Assembly: GCA_900769665.1 (NCBI GenBank) | Contig: CAAGHL010000034.1 | Coordinates: 1 to 45,929 of the forward strand | Source of the DNA: Clostridia bacterium | GTDB lineage: Bacteria; Bacillota; Clostridia; Christensenellales; CAG-314 | Length of the DNA: 45,929 nucleotides | Direction: 5' to 3' | Shown: in pieces, positions 34,935-42,921 of the stretch | How the letters are laid out: each line of letters opens with the position of its first letter | Position numbering within the stretch: position 1 is the first letter of the stretch | Translations under genes and position numbers: made by a program | The notes under the pieces: generated by a model | The model's input: only the letters and a program-made list of their open reading frames with translations | Database searches by the model: none | What the model was told of the DNA's origin: nothing

Positions 34935-34970
34935 ATAGGCGCAGGGTTACAATGTAAAAAATGTGCCTAT
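34935..34970 (+). promoter_or_regulatory. Hairpin upstream of the small membrane-protein gene
   Basis: ATAGGCGCA (34935-34943) pairs with TGTGCCTAT (34962-34970), 8 of 9 plus a G-U pair, ending about 11 bases before the SD. TTACA-N-TGTAA repeats lie in and upstream of it. Function unknown. Confidence 0.35.
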
Positions 34971-34989
34971 TGGGGTAAAGGAGTATGTC

Positions 34990-35181
34990 GTGGATAAGGT
35001 AATGCCGATTGTTGCAATTTGCGCCGTGGGACTTGCGGCATGCGTGGGGTATTTGTTGTTTGTGGCGGTGCGCGCGATTAGGCGACGTTTCGGCAAGGAA
35101 AAGGAAACCTTCGAGTTGGAAGACAACACTTTGGTTGTTGATTTGAAGGAGTACAAGCGCAACAAAAGAAATAAGTCGTAA
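34990..35181 (+). CDS. Small single-pass membrane protein
   Basis: A 63-aa protein with one membrane helix (AICAVGLAACVGYLLFVAV) followed by a basic stretch (RAIRRRFGKEKE) and a Lys/Arg-rich C-terminus, so the tail should be cytoplasmic. I choose the GTG at 34990 because AAAGGAG lies six bases before it; an in-frame ATG at 34963 lies upstream of that SD. Function unknown. Confidence 0.65.
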   Translation: MDKVMPIVAICAVGLAACVGYLLFVAVRAIRRRFGKEKETFELEDNTLVVDLKEYKRNKRNKS

Positions 35182-35347
35182 AGCGCAAACGCCGATGTCG
35201 AGCGGAGCATGTACGGATAGCGTTGTCCGACGTTTTTGTCCAAATAATGCTCAAATAAAAATTGCATGTAATATGCGCCACTGATATTGCAAAGTCGATT
35301 GGACTACTGCTTTCTACGTGCTTTGCCGCTCAAAACAAAATTGGTAC

Positions 35348-35376
35348 TTGAAATTTGGCGTAAAGTATGGTAAAAT
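35348..35376 (+). promoter_or_regulatory. Promoter of deoC
   Basis: TTGAAA (35348-35353), a 17-base spacer, TAAAAT (35371-35376) preceded by TGG (extended -10). Nearly the same build as the M3 peptidase promoter. Leader of about 110 bases. Confidence 0.7.
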
Positions 35377-35493
35377 ATAAGCATATCGTCGTTGAATTGC
35401 AAACGTGCGGATAGTATGTGCCATGTACGGTTACAAACGCCATGGATACGCAATGAATTTACGACGATACTACTAAATCGGAGGAAAACTACT

Positions 35494-36141
35494 ATGGACA
35501 AAAAACAACTTGCCTCTATGATAGATCATACGCTGTTGAAACCTGCAAAAAAAGGACAATTGGACGCACTTTGCAACGAAGCGGTGCAGTTCGGCTTTGC
35601 TTCCGTTTGCGTCAATCCCGACAACGTAAAGTATTGCGCTAAACTGTTGGAAGGCACGTCCGTCAAGGTTTGCACGGTCATCGGCTTCCCTCTCGGGGAA
35701 AACACGACGGCAACCAAAGTGTTTGAAACCAAAAACGCTATCAAAAACGGCGCAACGGAAATCGACATGGTAATCAACCAATCGTGGGCAAAGAGCAACG
35801 CTTGGAAACCCATCGAAAAGGAGATTGCCGCAATCAAAAAGGCATGCAAGGAAATCACGCTGAAAGTAATCATCGAAACTTGCAACCTTAGCGACAAACA
35901 AATAGTTGCGGCTTGCAATGCGGCAGTGGCGGCAGGCGCGCAATTTGTCAAGACTAGCACGGGTTTTGCTAGCGGTGGTGCAACGGTGGAAGCGGTACGT
36001 ATCATGGCGGAAACGGTACATCCCCACGGACTTAAGGTAAAAGCAAGCGGCGGTATTCACACCTACGAGGAAGCCGTTTCCCTTGTGGAAGCAGGCGCAG
36101 ACCGTATCGGTGCCAGCGCAGGCGTGACAATTTGCGGCTGA
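35494..36141 (+). CDS. deoC: Deoxyribose-phosphate aldolase
   Basis: A 215-aa cytoplasmic TIM-barrel aldolase that splits 2-deoxyribose 5-phosphate to glyceraldehyde 3-phosphate and acetaldehyde in deoxynucleoside catabolism. The Schiff-base Lys is K153 in FVKTSTGFASGGAT, the second active-site Lys is K183 in KVKASGGI, and the N-terminus has IDHTLLKP. The ATG at 35494 follows GGAGG; the frame is open upstream from 35392 without an SD. It stands alone, without other deo genes. Confidence 0.95.
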   Translation: MDKKQLASMIDHTLLKPAKKGQLDALCNEAVQFGFASVCVNPDNVKYCAKLLEGTSVKVCTVIGFPLGENTTATKVFETKNAIKNGATEIDMVINQSWAKSNAWKPIEKEIAAIKKACKEITLKVIIETCNLSDKQIVAACNAAVAAGAQFVKTSTGFASGGATVEAVRIMAETVHPHGLKVKASGGIHTYEEAVSLVEAGADRIGASAGVTICG

Positions 36142-36168
36142 TTGTACACAATTAGTTGCGTCAAACCG

Positions 36169-36197
36169 TTGCATATTGCATGCGGTTGTGCTACAAT
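36169..36197 (+). promoter_or_regulatory. Promoter of the FMN riboswitch-ribU transcript
   Basis: TTGCAT (36169-36174), a 17-base spacer, TACAAT (36192-36197) with TGC before it (extended -10). It ends 14 bases before the riboswitch. Confidence 0.7.
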
Positions 36198-36211
36198 ACA
36201 CACATACAACA

Positions 36212-36343
36212 AAATTCTTTGGGGCGTGGCGCAATTCCACACCGATAGTATAGCCTATGAGCGCAAGTGTAGCAATTGCTTTGTTTGTGCCGATCGGGTG
36301 CAATTCCCGAGCCGACGGTATAGTCCGGATGAGATTAGAATTT
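36212..36343 (+). ncRNA. FMN riboswitch (RFN element)
   Basis: P1 pairs AAATTC (36212-36217) with GAATTT (36338-36343). The conserved RFN blocks are present in order: GGGGCGTGGCGCAATTCCAC, ACCGATAGTATAG, GTGCCGATCGGGTGCAATTC, GAGCCGACGGTATAGTCCGG and ATGAGA. It senses FMN in the leader of the riboflavin transporter gene and probably favours the downstream terminator when FMN is bound. Confidence 0.95.
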
Positions 36344-36362
36344 GTTATTCGTGTCAAACACA

Positions 36363-36395
36363 ACGTCCCGAAGTGTATTCGGGGCGTTTTTTTTT
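36363..36395 (+). terminator. Riboswitch-controlled terminator
   Basis: A 10-bp stem (36363-36372 with 36378-36387, one wobble), 5-base loop, nine T. It sits between the aptamer and the ribU SD, so it is the expression platform: FMN excess should stop transcription here. Confidence 0.9.
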
Positions 36396-36503
36396 GTAGT
36401 CGGTTCGGCTTGATTGTTGTCGGCTTTACTACATACAAAGCAAGGGTTTTGTTGTCAATTATACATGGCATGACGTAGCTGTCAAGCCGAAGGAGAACAA
36501 AAA

Positions 36504-37190
36504 ATGAACGACGACAAACAAACTTGCGAAACGACGGAATGTAACGAAAAAATCGATACGTATCAAGAAATTGTCGACCAAACGCAACAAAACGACGTAC
36601 AAAACGCAACGTCTAAGCAATCCGAAAACGTTGCAAAACCGCTCAAAACTCGCACGCAACGCTCGGTAGCGTACATTGCCAAACTTGCCATATTGTCGGC
36701 GCTTGCCGTAATACTGCTGTACATCGAGTTTCCCGTCTTCCCTGCAACGCCTTGGCTCAAGATGAACTTTTCCGACATCCCTACATTGTTGGCTTCCTTT
36801 ATGTTCGGTCCCGTGTCCGGTACGGTGGTCAATGCGGTAAAGGTGGGCGTTTGCTTGTTGTTGCGCGGTACGACTACGGGGTTTGTCGGTGACCTCAGCA
36901 ACCTTGTCAGCGGCACGTTGTATGCGGTTGTTGCCGGGTTGGTGTACAAATTTCACAAAAACAAGACGGGCGCAGTGGTTGCGTTGATTGTCAGTAGCAT
37001 TGTTTTTTGTGCGTCGATGTGGCTATGCAACCAACTGTTTTTATTGCCGATGTTCGGCATGACGGATTTCGCCCAAATAATGGTGTGCTTGTGGTGGACG
37101 TTGCTGTTCAACGTAATCAAGACGGCGGTCACAAGCGTGGTCACCTTCTTCGTGTACAAGCGTACGCACAAATTGTTTAGTCGGTTTTAG
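36504..37190 (+). CDS. ribU: Riboflavin ECF transporter S component
   Basis: A 228-aa membrane protein, the substrate-binding S component of an energy-coupling-factor transporter; the ATPase and EcfT modules are elsewhere. A hydrophilic N-terminal extension of about 50 residues comes first, then five or six membrane segments (ILSALAVILLYIEFPVFP...). PWLKMNFSDIPTLLASFMFG and GPVSGTVVNAVK are typical RibU loops. The FMN riboswitch directly upstream makes riboflavin the likely substrate. AAGGAG before the ATG. The N-terminal coding DNA contains one of the GTAACG-N9-ATACGTAT motifs. Confidence 0.93.
   Translation: MNDDKQTCETTECNEKIDTYQEIVDQTQQNDVQNATSKQSENVAKPLKTRTQRSVAYIAKLAILSALAVILLYIEFPVFPATPWLKMNFSDIPTLLASFMFGPVSGTVVNAVKVGVCLLLRGTTTGFVGDLSNLVSGTLYAVVAGLVYKFHKNKTGAVVALIVSSIVFCASMWLCNQLFLLPMFGMTDFAQIMVCLWWTLLFNVIKTAVTSVVTFFVYKRTHKLFSRF
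36541..36563 (+). repeat. Dispersed motif site 7 (in the ribU N-terminal extension)
   Basis: GTAACG, nine bases (AAAAAATCG), ATACGTAT, here within the 10-bp palindrome GATACGTATC. It falls in codons 13-20 of ribU, in the poorly conserved extension. Confidence 0.35.
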
Positions 37191-37306
37191 CTTGCGCATG
37201 CTTGTGTAAGGTGTGTTTTTATGGTTGTTTGGTGGTTGAAAGGCGCAAAAAGTTTTGCTGTGGCGTTGATTTATTTTGCGCAATTTCGCCAACATCGCCG
37301 ATGTGC

Positions 37307-37335
37307 TTGCCACAACGCCTTGTAGGTAGTATAAT
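37307..37335 (+). promoter_or_regulatory. Sigma-A promoter of tsaE (leaderless)
   Basis: TTGCCA (37307-37312), a 17-base spacer, TATAAT (37330-37335), then six bases to the ATG. As at the AraC-type gene, the predicted start point is the start codon itself. Confidence 0.75.
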
Positions 37336-37341
37336 AAATGT

Positions 37342-37761
37342 ATGAAACAATACATATCTCGCTCGGTGGAGCAAACAAAACAAATAGCGTACGACCTTGC
37401 GCAAACATTTGTCGGTGGAGAAACCTTGCTTTTGGAAGGCGACCTCGGCGCAGGTAAAACGCATTTTGCCAAGGGACTTGCCGAAGGACTAGGCATTGCC
37501 GACACGGTTACAAGCCCGACTTTTACCTTGCACAACGTGTACGAGGGCGGTCGGCTGACCTTCAATCACTTCGATTTTTATCGCGTGGACGACTCGGAAG
37601 AGGTGGAAATGCTTGGTTTGTGTGAGTACTTTTCTACGCCCGACGGCGTTGCGGCAATCGAGTGGAGCGCAAACGTCAAAAATTTGTTGCCGACTAAGTG
37701 CATCACCGTCAATATTGCCAAACTGTCCGACACCGAACGCCAAATTACCGTCACCGACTGA
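37342..37761 (+). CDS. tsaE: tRNA threonylcarbamoyladenosine ATPase TsaE
   Basis: A 139-aa P-loop ATPase that works with TsaB and TsaD to make t6A at position 37 of ANN-decoding tRNAs. Walker A is EGDLGAGKTHFAKG (residues 33-40 hold the core), followed by VTSPTFTLHNVYEGG and NHFDFYRVDDSEE with the conserved Asp/Glu. EWSANVKNLLP matches the family's C-terminal part. No SD precedes the ATG; the -10 element lies six bases upstream. First gene of tsaE-tsaB-rimI; tsaD is not in the window. Confidence 0.95.
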   Translation: MKQYISRSVEQTKQIAYDLAQTFVGGETLLLEGDLGAGKTHFAKGLAEGLGIADTVTSPTFTLHNVYEGGRLTFNHFDFYRVDDSEEVEMLGLCEYFSTPDGVAAIEWSANVKNLLPTKCITVNIAKLSDTERQITVTD

Positions 37762-37836
37762 CCTTTACTACAATTCAGACGCCGTTTACTGCCCGTAATT
37801 GTTTTTGCTTGCAGCTCGGCTTGTACACACGAAAAT

Positions 37837-38442
37837 ATGAAAACATTACTTATCGATACCACAACCAAAGATTTGATTGTAGCCATTGTCACCGACGACG
37901 GCGTGATAGATTTGTCCGAACACGACGTCGGCACTCGTCACAGCGAGCGACTTTGCGGCGCCGTTGCCGAACTTCTTGCAAAGGCAAACTTGACCTTTGA
38001 CCGACTTGACGCATACGCTTGTTCCGTCGGTCCGGGCAGTTTTACGGGTATACGTATCGGCGTTTCTACTACAAAAGGCTACGTTGTGGCGTGCCCCAAA
38101 CCGCTAATTGCCGTCAACAATTTGCAAGCTATTGCAAGCAGTGCGGCAAACGGCAACAAACAGTGCGCATTTATCGACGCAGGCAACGGCTACTACTACG
38201 CAAACTACGCCGACGGTGTTGCGCCGTGTCTAGTGCCGTACGACTTTGCCGAAACGCATCCCGATGTGCCGCTGTGCGCATTGGCAAGCCAATACATGGA
38301 CGGTTTGTGTACAATAGTGCGCAACAAGTTTGCCGCCAAACAGTTTGACGACGACCTAGTGCCCGTGTACATACGTCGCAGTCAGGCGGAGGACAACCTT
38401 GCCAAGAAACAAACCGCCGAAAACGGCGCAAACAATGGTTGA
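37837..38442 (+). CDS. tsaB: tRNA threonylcarbamoyladenosine protein TsaB
   Basis: A 201-aa ASKHA-fold partner of TsaD in t6A synthesis. It has the N-terminal LLIDTTTKDLIVAIV strand, HSERLCGAVAELL, and the family signature SVGPGSFTGIRIGVSTTKG. Length is slightly short of the usual ~230, as in many Clostridia. No good SD is visible before the ATG. It lies 75 bases after tsaE and 10 bases before rimI. Confidence 0.93.
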   Translation: MKTLLIDTTTKDLIVAIVTDDGVIDLSEHDVGTRHSERLCGAVAELLAKANLTFDRLDAYACSVGPGSFTGIRIGVSTTKGYVVACPKPLIAVNNLQAIASSAANGNKQCAFIDAGNGYYYANYADGVAPCLVPYDFAETHPDVPLCALASQYMDGLCTIVRNKFAAKQFDDDLVPVYIRRSQAEDNLAKKQTAENGANNG

Positions 38443-38452
38443 AAGGTGCGTT

Positions 38453-38929
38453 ATGGTAGAAAAATTGACATACACGATGCCGACGGTGTTTAAGCTTGCC
38501 GACATCGAAAAGGCGTGTTTCGGGCGCGACGCATGGAGTATCCCGTCACTGCGCGGAGAGTTTGAAAACAGCTACTCGCACATGTTCGGTTGGTACGAGG
38601 ACGACAAATTGGTCGGTTACATGTGCGTGCGCGTGATGTACGAGGAAGCGCAAATTTGCAACATCGCCGTGCTGGAAAACTATCGCAGGCGCGGCATTGC
38701 CACGGCTTTGCTTGCCGAAACGGAGCGTTTTGTTGCCGAGCAAGGCTGTTTGCGTGCGGAACTAGAGGTGAACACGGCAAATATCCCTGCGGTGGAACTC
38801 TACAAAAAGTGCGGTTACAAGGTTGCAGGCGTGCGCAAAAACTTTTACCGCAAATCTCGTTTTGCAACGGGTGACGCATACACGATGATTAAACAACTTG
38901 TAGTGAAAGACGATGCCGAACAATCCTAA
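38453..38929 (+). CDS. rimI: Ribosomal protein S18 alanine N-acetyltransferase (RimI-type GNAT)
   Basis: A 158-aa GNAT acetyltransferase. Acetyl-CoA loop ENYRRRGIATALL, with AELEVNTANIPAVELYKKCGYK and RKNFYRK closing the fold as in RimI. RimI acetylates the N-terminal Ala of ribosomal protein S18, and its gene often sits between tsaB and tsaD, as its neighbours suggest here. The ATG at 38453 is chosen (AAAGGTG upstream); in-frame upstream ATGs lie within or overlap tsaB. Confidence 0.9.
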   Translation: MVEKLTYTMPTVFKLADIEKACFGRDAWSIPSLRGEFENSYSHMFGWYEDDKLVGYMCVRVMYEEAQICNIAVLENYRRRGIATALLAETERFVAEQGCLRAELEVNTANIPAVELYKKCGYKVAGVRKNFYRKSRFATGDAYTMIKQLVVKDDAEQS

Positions 38930-38990
38930 AAAAAATGATGTCGCATGCTTGCGTAACATAAGGTACGGGCGGTAAGCGACGGAGGAATAA

Positions 38991-40304
38991 ATGTTAGAAT
39001 GGATTAAATATTTTTTTGGTAACTTTTTTAGCAAAAAATATGCCGAACAAAGCGAACAACGCGGCTTCGGCAATTGTTTGTTGTCTTTTTTGTTGGCTTT
39101 GGTGTTGATGTTGACTACGTTTGTATTGGCAACGGGTTGGGCTTTTCCTACGCATTACGGCAATTCAAAAGATTTCTCAAAGTACTATCACGGGCTGTTT
39201 GAGGGCGAAAACGCATTACAATTGAGCCTTAGTGAAAGCAAAATGACGGCGAAATCGGCAAGCGGGGAAGATGTCGGCGTGATAAATACGTTTTTGTCGC
39301 AGGAAGACGCCGCGAAATATTCCGACGGAAAGTACAATTTGGTAGTCGACACAAGAGAGATCGCTTCTCTTTACAACGATTTTAAGGCGGAATTTGTCAA
39401 CAAGGACAACAAGGACGATGTGTTGAATTACGACCAATACGTAGCCTTAGATAAGGAAAATGCCGCAAAATACTCGTTCAAGCTTACTTATACGGAAAAA
39501 ACTGTGGATTTGAACGCGGAATCGGTGGCAAGTTTTGCCGAATTTATTAGCCAAAACGGCACTGACAATCAGAAAAAGTCACTTGGCGAATTGCAAACCG
39601 ACGGCGTTGTTACTGCGGAAAACTACAATAAGGCTTACGAGCTTTATTTTGCGGTAAAATACGCAAAAATCGGTAACGGGCTTTTGCGTGCGCCTACTAT
39701 GCGTGATTATTACATTTCCACGTACCTTGCAACTAATGCCGACGGATCCAATGTGTACGACAATTTTGTGATTTTCCTTCGTGATCTCGCACTTGTTGCG
39801 TGGCACAACGACACCGATCAATTGATGGCGGTTACGGGGTATTACGGAAAAGAAGCAATGACTGTTGGCGGCGCAAATACGGCGGAAAAAGCCGATAAAT
39901 TGTTGAAATCGGTGTATTTTGCCAATACGGACGCAATGACAATCAACTACTTTTTGTACCTGATGCGCGGTGCGTTGATGCTCATTTTGGTGTGGGCTGT
40001 GTTTGTGGTTTTGGCACGAATCATCGGTTCCCTTGCCAAAATCGAATCGCTTCGCGATTTCGGCGGATTGTTTAAGACTTCGGGCGCGTTTTGGTTGGGT
40101 GCAACGATTCCGACAATCATTTTCATCATCATAGGCGAGTTTTTCCTGTCGCAAACATACGTGTTTTACCTTGCGCTCGGAGTGGAACTGATGACAATAT
40201 TGGTGCGCTCGGTGGTGCATTACGTGCCGCTGTTTATCGAGGAATCTCGCAAAAAGAAGGAAGAAGCCGCCAAGGCGGAACAGCAAAACGGCGCAAATGC
40301 GTAA
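38991..40304 (+). CDS. Multi-pass membrane protein of unknown function
   Basis: A 437-aa membrane protein. One helix near the N-terminus (about residues 29-50) is followed by a ~270-residue hydrophilic, probably extracellular domain rich in Ser/Asp/Lys. Three helices at the C-terminus (FLYLMRGALMLILVWAVFVV, TIPTIIFIIIGEFFL, LALGVELMTILVRSVV) lead to a Lys/Glu/Ala cytoplasmic tail. The layout resembles DUF1189-type proteins, but I cannot confirm it. GGAGG precedes the ATG. A 38-aa ORF follows 51 bases later and shares its terminator. Confidence 0.8.
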   Translation: MLEWIKYFFGNFFSKKYAEQSEQRGFGNCLLSFLLALVLMLTTFVLATGWAFPTHYGNSKDFSKYYHGLFEGENALQLSLSESKMTAKSASGEDVGVINTFLSQEDAAKYSDGKYNLVVDTREIASLYNDFKAEFVNKDNKDDVLNYDQYVALDKENAAKYSFKLTYTEKTVDLNAESVASFAEFISQNGTDNQKKSLGELQTDGVVTAENYNKAYELYFAVKYAKIGNGLLRAPTMRDYYISTYLATNADGSNVYDNFVIFLRDLALVAWHNDTDQLMAVTGYYGKEAMTVGGANTAEKADKLLKSVYFANTDAMTINYFLYLMRGALMLILVWAVFVVLARIIGSLAKIESLRDFGGLFKTSGAFWLGATIPTIIFIIIGEFFLSQTYVFYLALGVELMTILVRSVVHYVPLFIEESRKKKEEAAKAEQQNGANA

Positions 40305-40355
40305 AGGCCAAATTGTGTCGGTAGATACCAAAAGTTTACATGATGAGGAACTGCA

Positions 40356-40472
40356 ATGTTTAACGACGATAAAGCGGATATAATTATCGAACTATTAAAG
40401 GATATTCTTGACCATTTGGAAAATATCGAAGATAAACTCGATTCCATAAACAACAGCGTTGAAGGCATTTAG
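40356..40472 (+). CDS. 38-aa helical peptide
   Basis: An ORF of 38 codons plus stop, read as MFNDDKADIIIELLKDILDH and then LENIEDKLDSINNSVEGI. It has a regular heptad pattern of Ile/Leu with acidic faces, so an amphipathic helix or short coiled coil. GAGGAA lies at suitable distance before the ATG, and a terminator begins 28 bases after the stop, both supporting a real gene. Likely cotranscribed with the membrane-protein gene upstream. Function unknown. Confidence 0.6.
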   Translation: MFNDDKADIIIELLKDILDHLENIEDKLDSINNSVEGI

Positions 40473-40500
40473 TTTTAACTAGAGTTTCCAATATCAGCCA

Positions 40501-40539
40501 AACACCGTAAAGGCAATACTGCTTTTGCGGTGTTTTTTT
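40501..40539 (+). terminator. Rho-independent terminator after the small peptide gene
   Basis: A 15-bp stem with two G-U pairs (40501-40515, 40520-40534), a 4-base loop and seven T. Confidence 0.9.
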
Positions 40540-40618
40540 GTGTATTTGTACTTTTTGTTTAGTGTGTTTTGCGCACAAAAACATGCCTGATGTCATACAA
40601 TAGTGCAAAGGGGCAAAC

Positions 40619-41326
40619 ATGCACTGTGCTTTTTTCGGCAAGGGCAACAATACGATAGTTTACTTGCACGGTTGGGGTGCTGACGGCACGATATTTGCAC
40701 ACGTGGCAAATCGATTGCCGTATTACGCCAATGTGATGCCCGACTTCAACGGTTTCGGAAAGAGCGCAATGCCACCCAGTAGCGGTTGGACGGTTGCCGA
40801 CTACGCCGAGGCGCTACATATGTTTTTTGTACAATACAACATACAGCATGCAACCATTGTGGCGCATAGTTTCGGGGCGAGGGTCGGTATCGTTTTTGCC
40901 GCTACGTATGCAAATTTTTGTGACAAAATGTTACTTTTTGCCCCTGCCGCACTGCGCAAAAAATCGGTGGTGCGTGCATGCAAAGTAGCGTGGTACAAGG
41001 TGAATAAATCGTTGCGCAAGCTTGTCGGAATACCGCCTTTGCAATCGGTGGGTAGCGACGACTATCGTAACTGTCCCAAGGAATTGCGCCCAACTTTTGT
41101 AAAGGTAGTCAATCAAGACTTGTCTAGATACGCACGTCGTGTTGCCTGTCACGTGCTTGTTGTAAACGGTCACGACGATACGGCAACGCCCCTTTCTCAT
41201 GCGCAAAAATTGACTAAACTGTTGCCGCACGGACAGTTGCAAATTATCGACGGCGACCACTTTGCGCTGTTTCGTAATCCCGATGCGTTTGCTAGGATTG
41301 TCGATTGCTTTGTTAGGGGGTGTTGA
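40619..41326 (+). CDS. Alpha/beta hydrolase
   Basis: A 235-aa soluble hydrolase of the small alpha/beta type. The oxyanion strand is VYLHGWGADG, the nucleophile S84 in VAHSFGARVG, the acid the Asp of VNGHDDTATP, the base the His of DGDHFALF. No signal peptide. Its stop is one base before the GTG start of a MurF-type ligase, so the two are coupled, and Ddl follows. A role near cell-wall precursor metabolism is inference from context. A near-match to the dispersed motif (40902-40924, minus) lies in its coding sequence. Confidence 0.88.
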   Translation: MHCAFFGKGNNTIVYLHGWGADGTIFAHVANRLPYYANVMPDFNGFGKSAMPPSSGWTVADYAEALHMFFVQYNIQHATIVAHSFGARVGIVFAATYANFCDKMLLFAPAALRKKSVVRACKVAWYKVNKSLRKLVGIPPLQSVGSDDYRNCPKELRPTFVKVVNQDLSRYARRVACHVLVVNGHDDTATPLSHAQKLTKLLPHGQLQIIDGDHFALFRNPDAFARIVDCFVRGC

Positions 41327-41327
41327 C

Positions 41328-42785
41328 GTGGATTGCGTTTGCGTGGGAATTATGCTGACCGTGCTGTCGGTGGAAAGTTTCCGTGTGTTGCAACAAGTCG
41401 GGTATCGTCCCGAGCGCGGATATATGAGGGTGTACTTGTCGGCGTACGGAATTTTGCTATTGTGTACGCAGTGCGTGTCGGTGGCAATGTATTTGCTTGA
41501 TGCGCCCGTTTGGGCGGCTGTATGCTTGTATGCGGTAGTGGGTTTGCCGTGCTTGTTTGTGCGACGAAAGTGCCCGATAGTGTACACACCTAGGCTAATA
41601 CGCATGTTTGCCGTACAGCTTGTTTTGTGCGTTGTTCTGTCACTTTGGTTGGCATGGTTTGTTGTTGCGTTGTTGCCGTGTTTGGCGTTGGTTGCGTGGA
41701 CGGCAATGTTACCTGTTGAACGAAAAATTGCAATACGTTATCAAAAATCGGCGACAAAAAGGCTTGCCGAAAGCGGTGTAAAGGTGATTGCCGTTACCGG
41801 TAGCTACGGCAAAACAACGACAAAAACAATGCTTGCGGAACTGCTTGGAGGCAAAGCTGTTTGCCCGACGGGAAGCTGTAATACGCCGCTAGGGATAGCA
41901 AAGTTTATCAACGGTTGCGACTTATCAAAGTACAAATATGTTGTGTTGGAGTACGGTGCAAGGAGGCGTGGCGACATAGCCGAACTTTGTCGGTTGTATC
42001 CGCCCGACTACGGCGTAATTACGGGTATTTGTCCGCAGCACTTGTCAACGTTTGGAAGTTTGGACAACATCGTTGCCGAAAAAACTTCGCTTGGTTCGGC
42101 ATTGCCCTCGGTTGGCATTTGCGTAATTAACGGAGCGGACGAAGTTTTGCGCAAAGCTACGTTTGACGGCAAGTGTAAGGTTTTGGCGAGCGGCAGTAAC
42201 GTTTCGGTGCGCACGATAAAGACGGAAATCGACGGTCAAACGTTGGAAGTGGATACGGCGCAAGAAAGTGCGACGGTAAAATTACCGCAAATTGCCGATT
42301 ACGCCGCAAATATCTTTGCAATGTGTGCCGAAATGTGTTTGTCGCTCGGTATGTCGCTAGACGAAATAACGGCAAATACAAAATTCATCACGCAATGTCC
42401 GCATCGTATGCAAGTTTTGCGCCGTGGCGAGCTGTGCATTGTGGACGACAGCTACAACGCAAGTATAGACAGTGTTTCGGCGGCGTGCAGTACTATCGGC
42501 AAGCTTGGCGGTACCAAAATTGCCATAGCGCAAGGCATTGTGGAGTGCGGAAACAAACGTAAGCAACTTAACATCGAGTGCGGACGTATGCTTGGCGAAA
42601 CTTTTGATATTGTGGTGGTTGTCGGCAAAAATTCGTCGTTTTTGCAACAGGGTTGCGAAGAGAGTTCTACGCCTACAATCAAGGCAAGAAATGTGCAACA
42701 GGCAACGTTGTTGGCAGTGGAGCGTATTTGCGGCAAAGGTATTTTGTATTTCCAAAACGACCTTCCCGATGCGCCGACAATGTAA
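41328..42785 (+). CDS. murF: MurF-type Mur ligase with N-terminal membrane domain
   Basis: A 485-aa ATP-dependent Mur ligase, probably adding D-Ala-D-Ala to UDP-MurNAc-tripeptide. In place of the usual N-terminal domain it has about 130 residues with several membrane helices (CVGIMLTVLSV, LSAYGILLLCTQC, MFAVQLVLCVVLSLWLAWFV). The ATPase core follows: GSYGKTTTKTML, NTPLGIAKFIN, EYGARRRGDIAELC, AEKTSLGSALP, and VDDSYNASIDSV in the C-terminal part. Ddl downstream supports MurF. I start at GTG 41328, with GGGGGTG upstream and one base after the hydrolase stop; a later ATG at 41352 is also possible. The C-terminus is shorter than in E. coli MurF. Confidence 0.85.
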   Translation: MDCVCVGIMLTVLSVESFRVLQQVGYRPERGYMRVYLSAYGILLLCTQCVSVAMYLLDAPVWAAVCLYAVVGLPCLFVRRKCPIVYTPRLIRMFAVQLVLCVVLSLWLAWFVVALLPCLALVAWTAMLPVERKIAIRYQKSATKRLAESGVKVIAVTGSYGKTTTKTMLAELLGGKAVCPTGSCNTPLGIAKFINGCDLSKYKYVVLEYGARRRGDIAELCRLYPPDYGVITGICPQHLSTFGSLDNIVAEKTSLGSALPSVGICVINGADEVLRKATFDGKCKVLASGSNVSVRTIKTEIDGQTLEVDTAQESATVKLPQIADYAANIFAMCAEMCLSLGMSLDEITANTKFITQCPHRMQVLRRGELCIVDDSYNASIDSVSAACSTIGKLGGTKIAIAQGIVECGNKRKQLNIECGRMLGETFDIVVVVGKNSSFLQQGCEESSTPTIKARNVQQATLLAVERICGKGILYFQNDLPDAPTM

Positions 42786-42880
42786 AGTGAAAACGAGTAA
42801 ATTTAGAAATATCTATTGCCTTTACGCTTGCAAAAGTGTTTACTGATAACAAATAATAACTGAAAAAAGGTAAAAAAGTA

Positions 42881-42903
42881 ATACGTATTAAATTTTTTGA
42901 TAC
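42881..42903 (-). repeat. Dispersed motif site 8
   Basis: On the minus strand GTATCA (42903-42898), nine bases (AAAAATTAA), then ATACGTAT (42888-42881). It lies 33 bases before the ddl start. Confidence 0.4.
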
Positions 42904-42921
42904 ATTTGAGGTTGAAACGCA

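Noticed and set aside
38050..38057. ATACGTAT in tsaB as another dispersed-motif site
   Set aside because: No GTAAGC-like half or A-rich spacer on either side; it encodes the conserved GIRIG segment.
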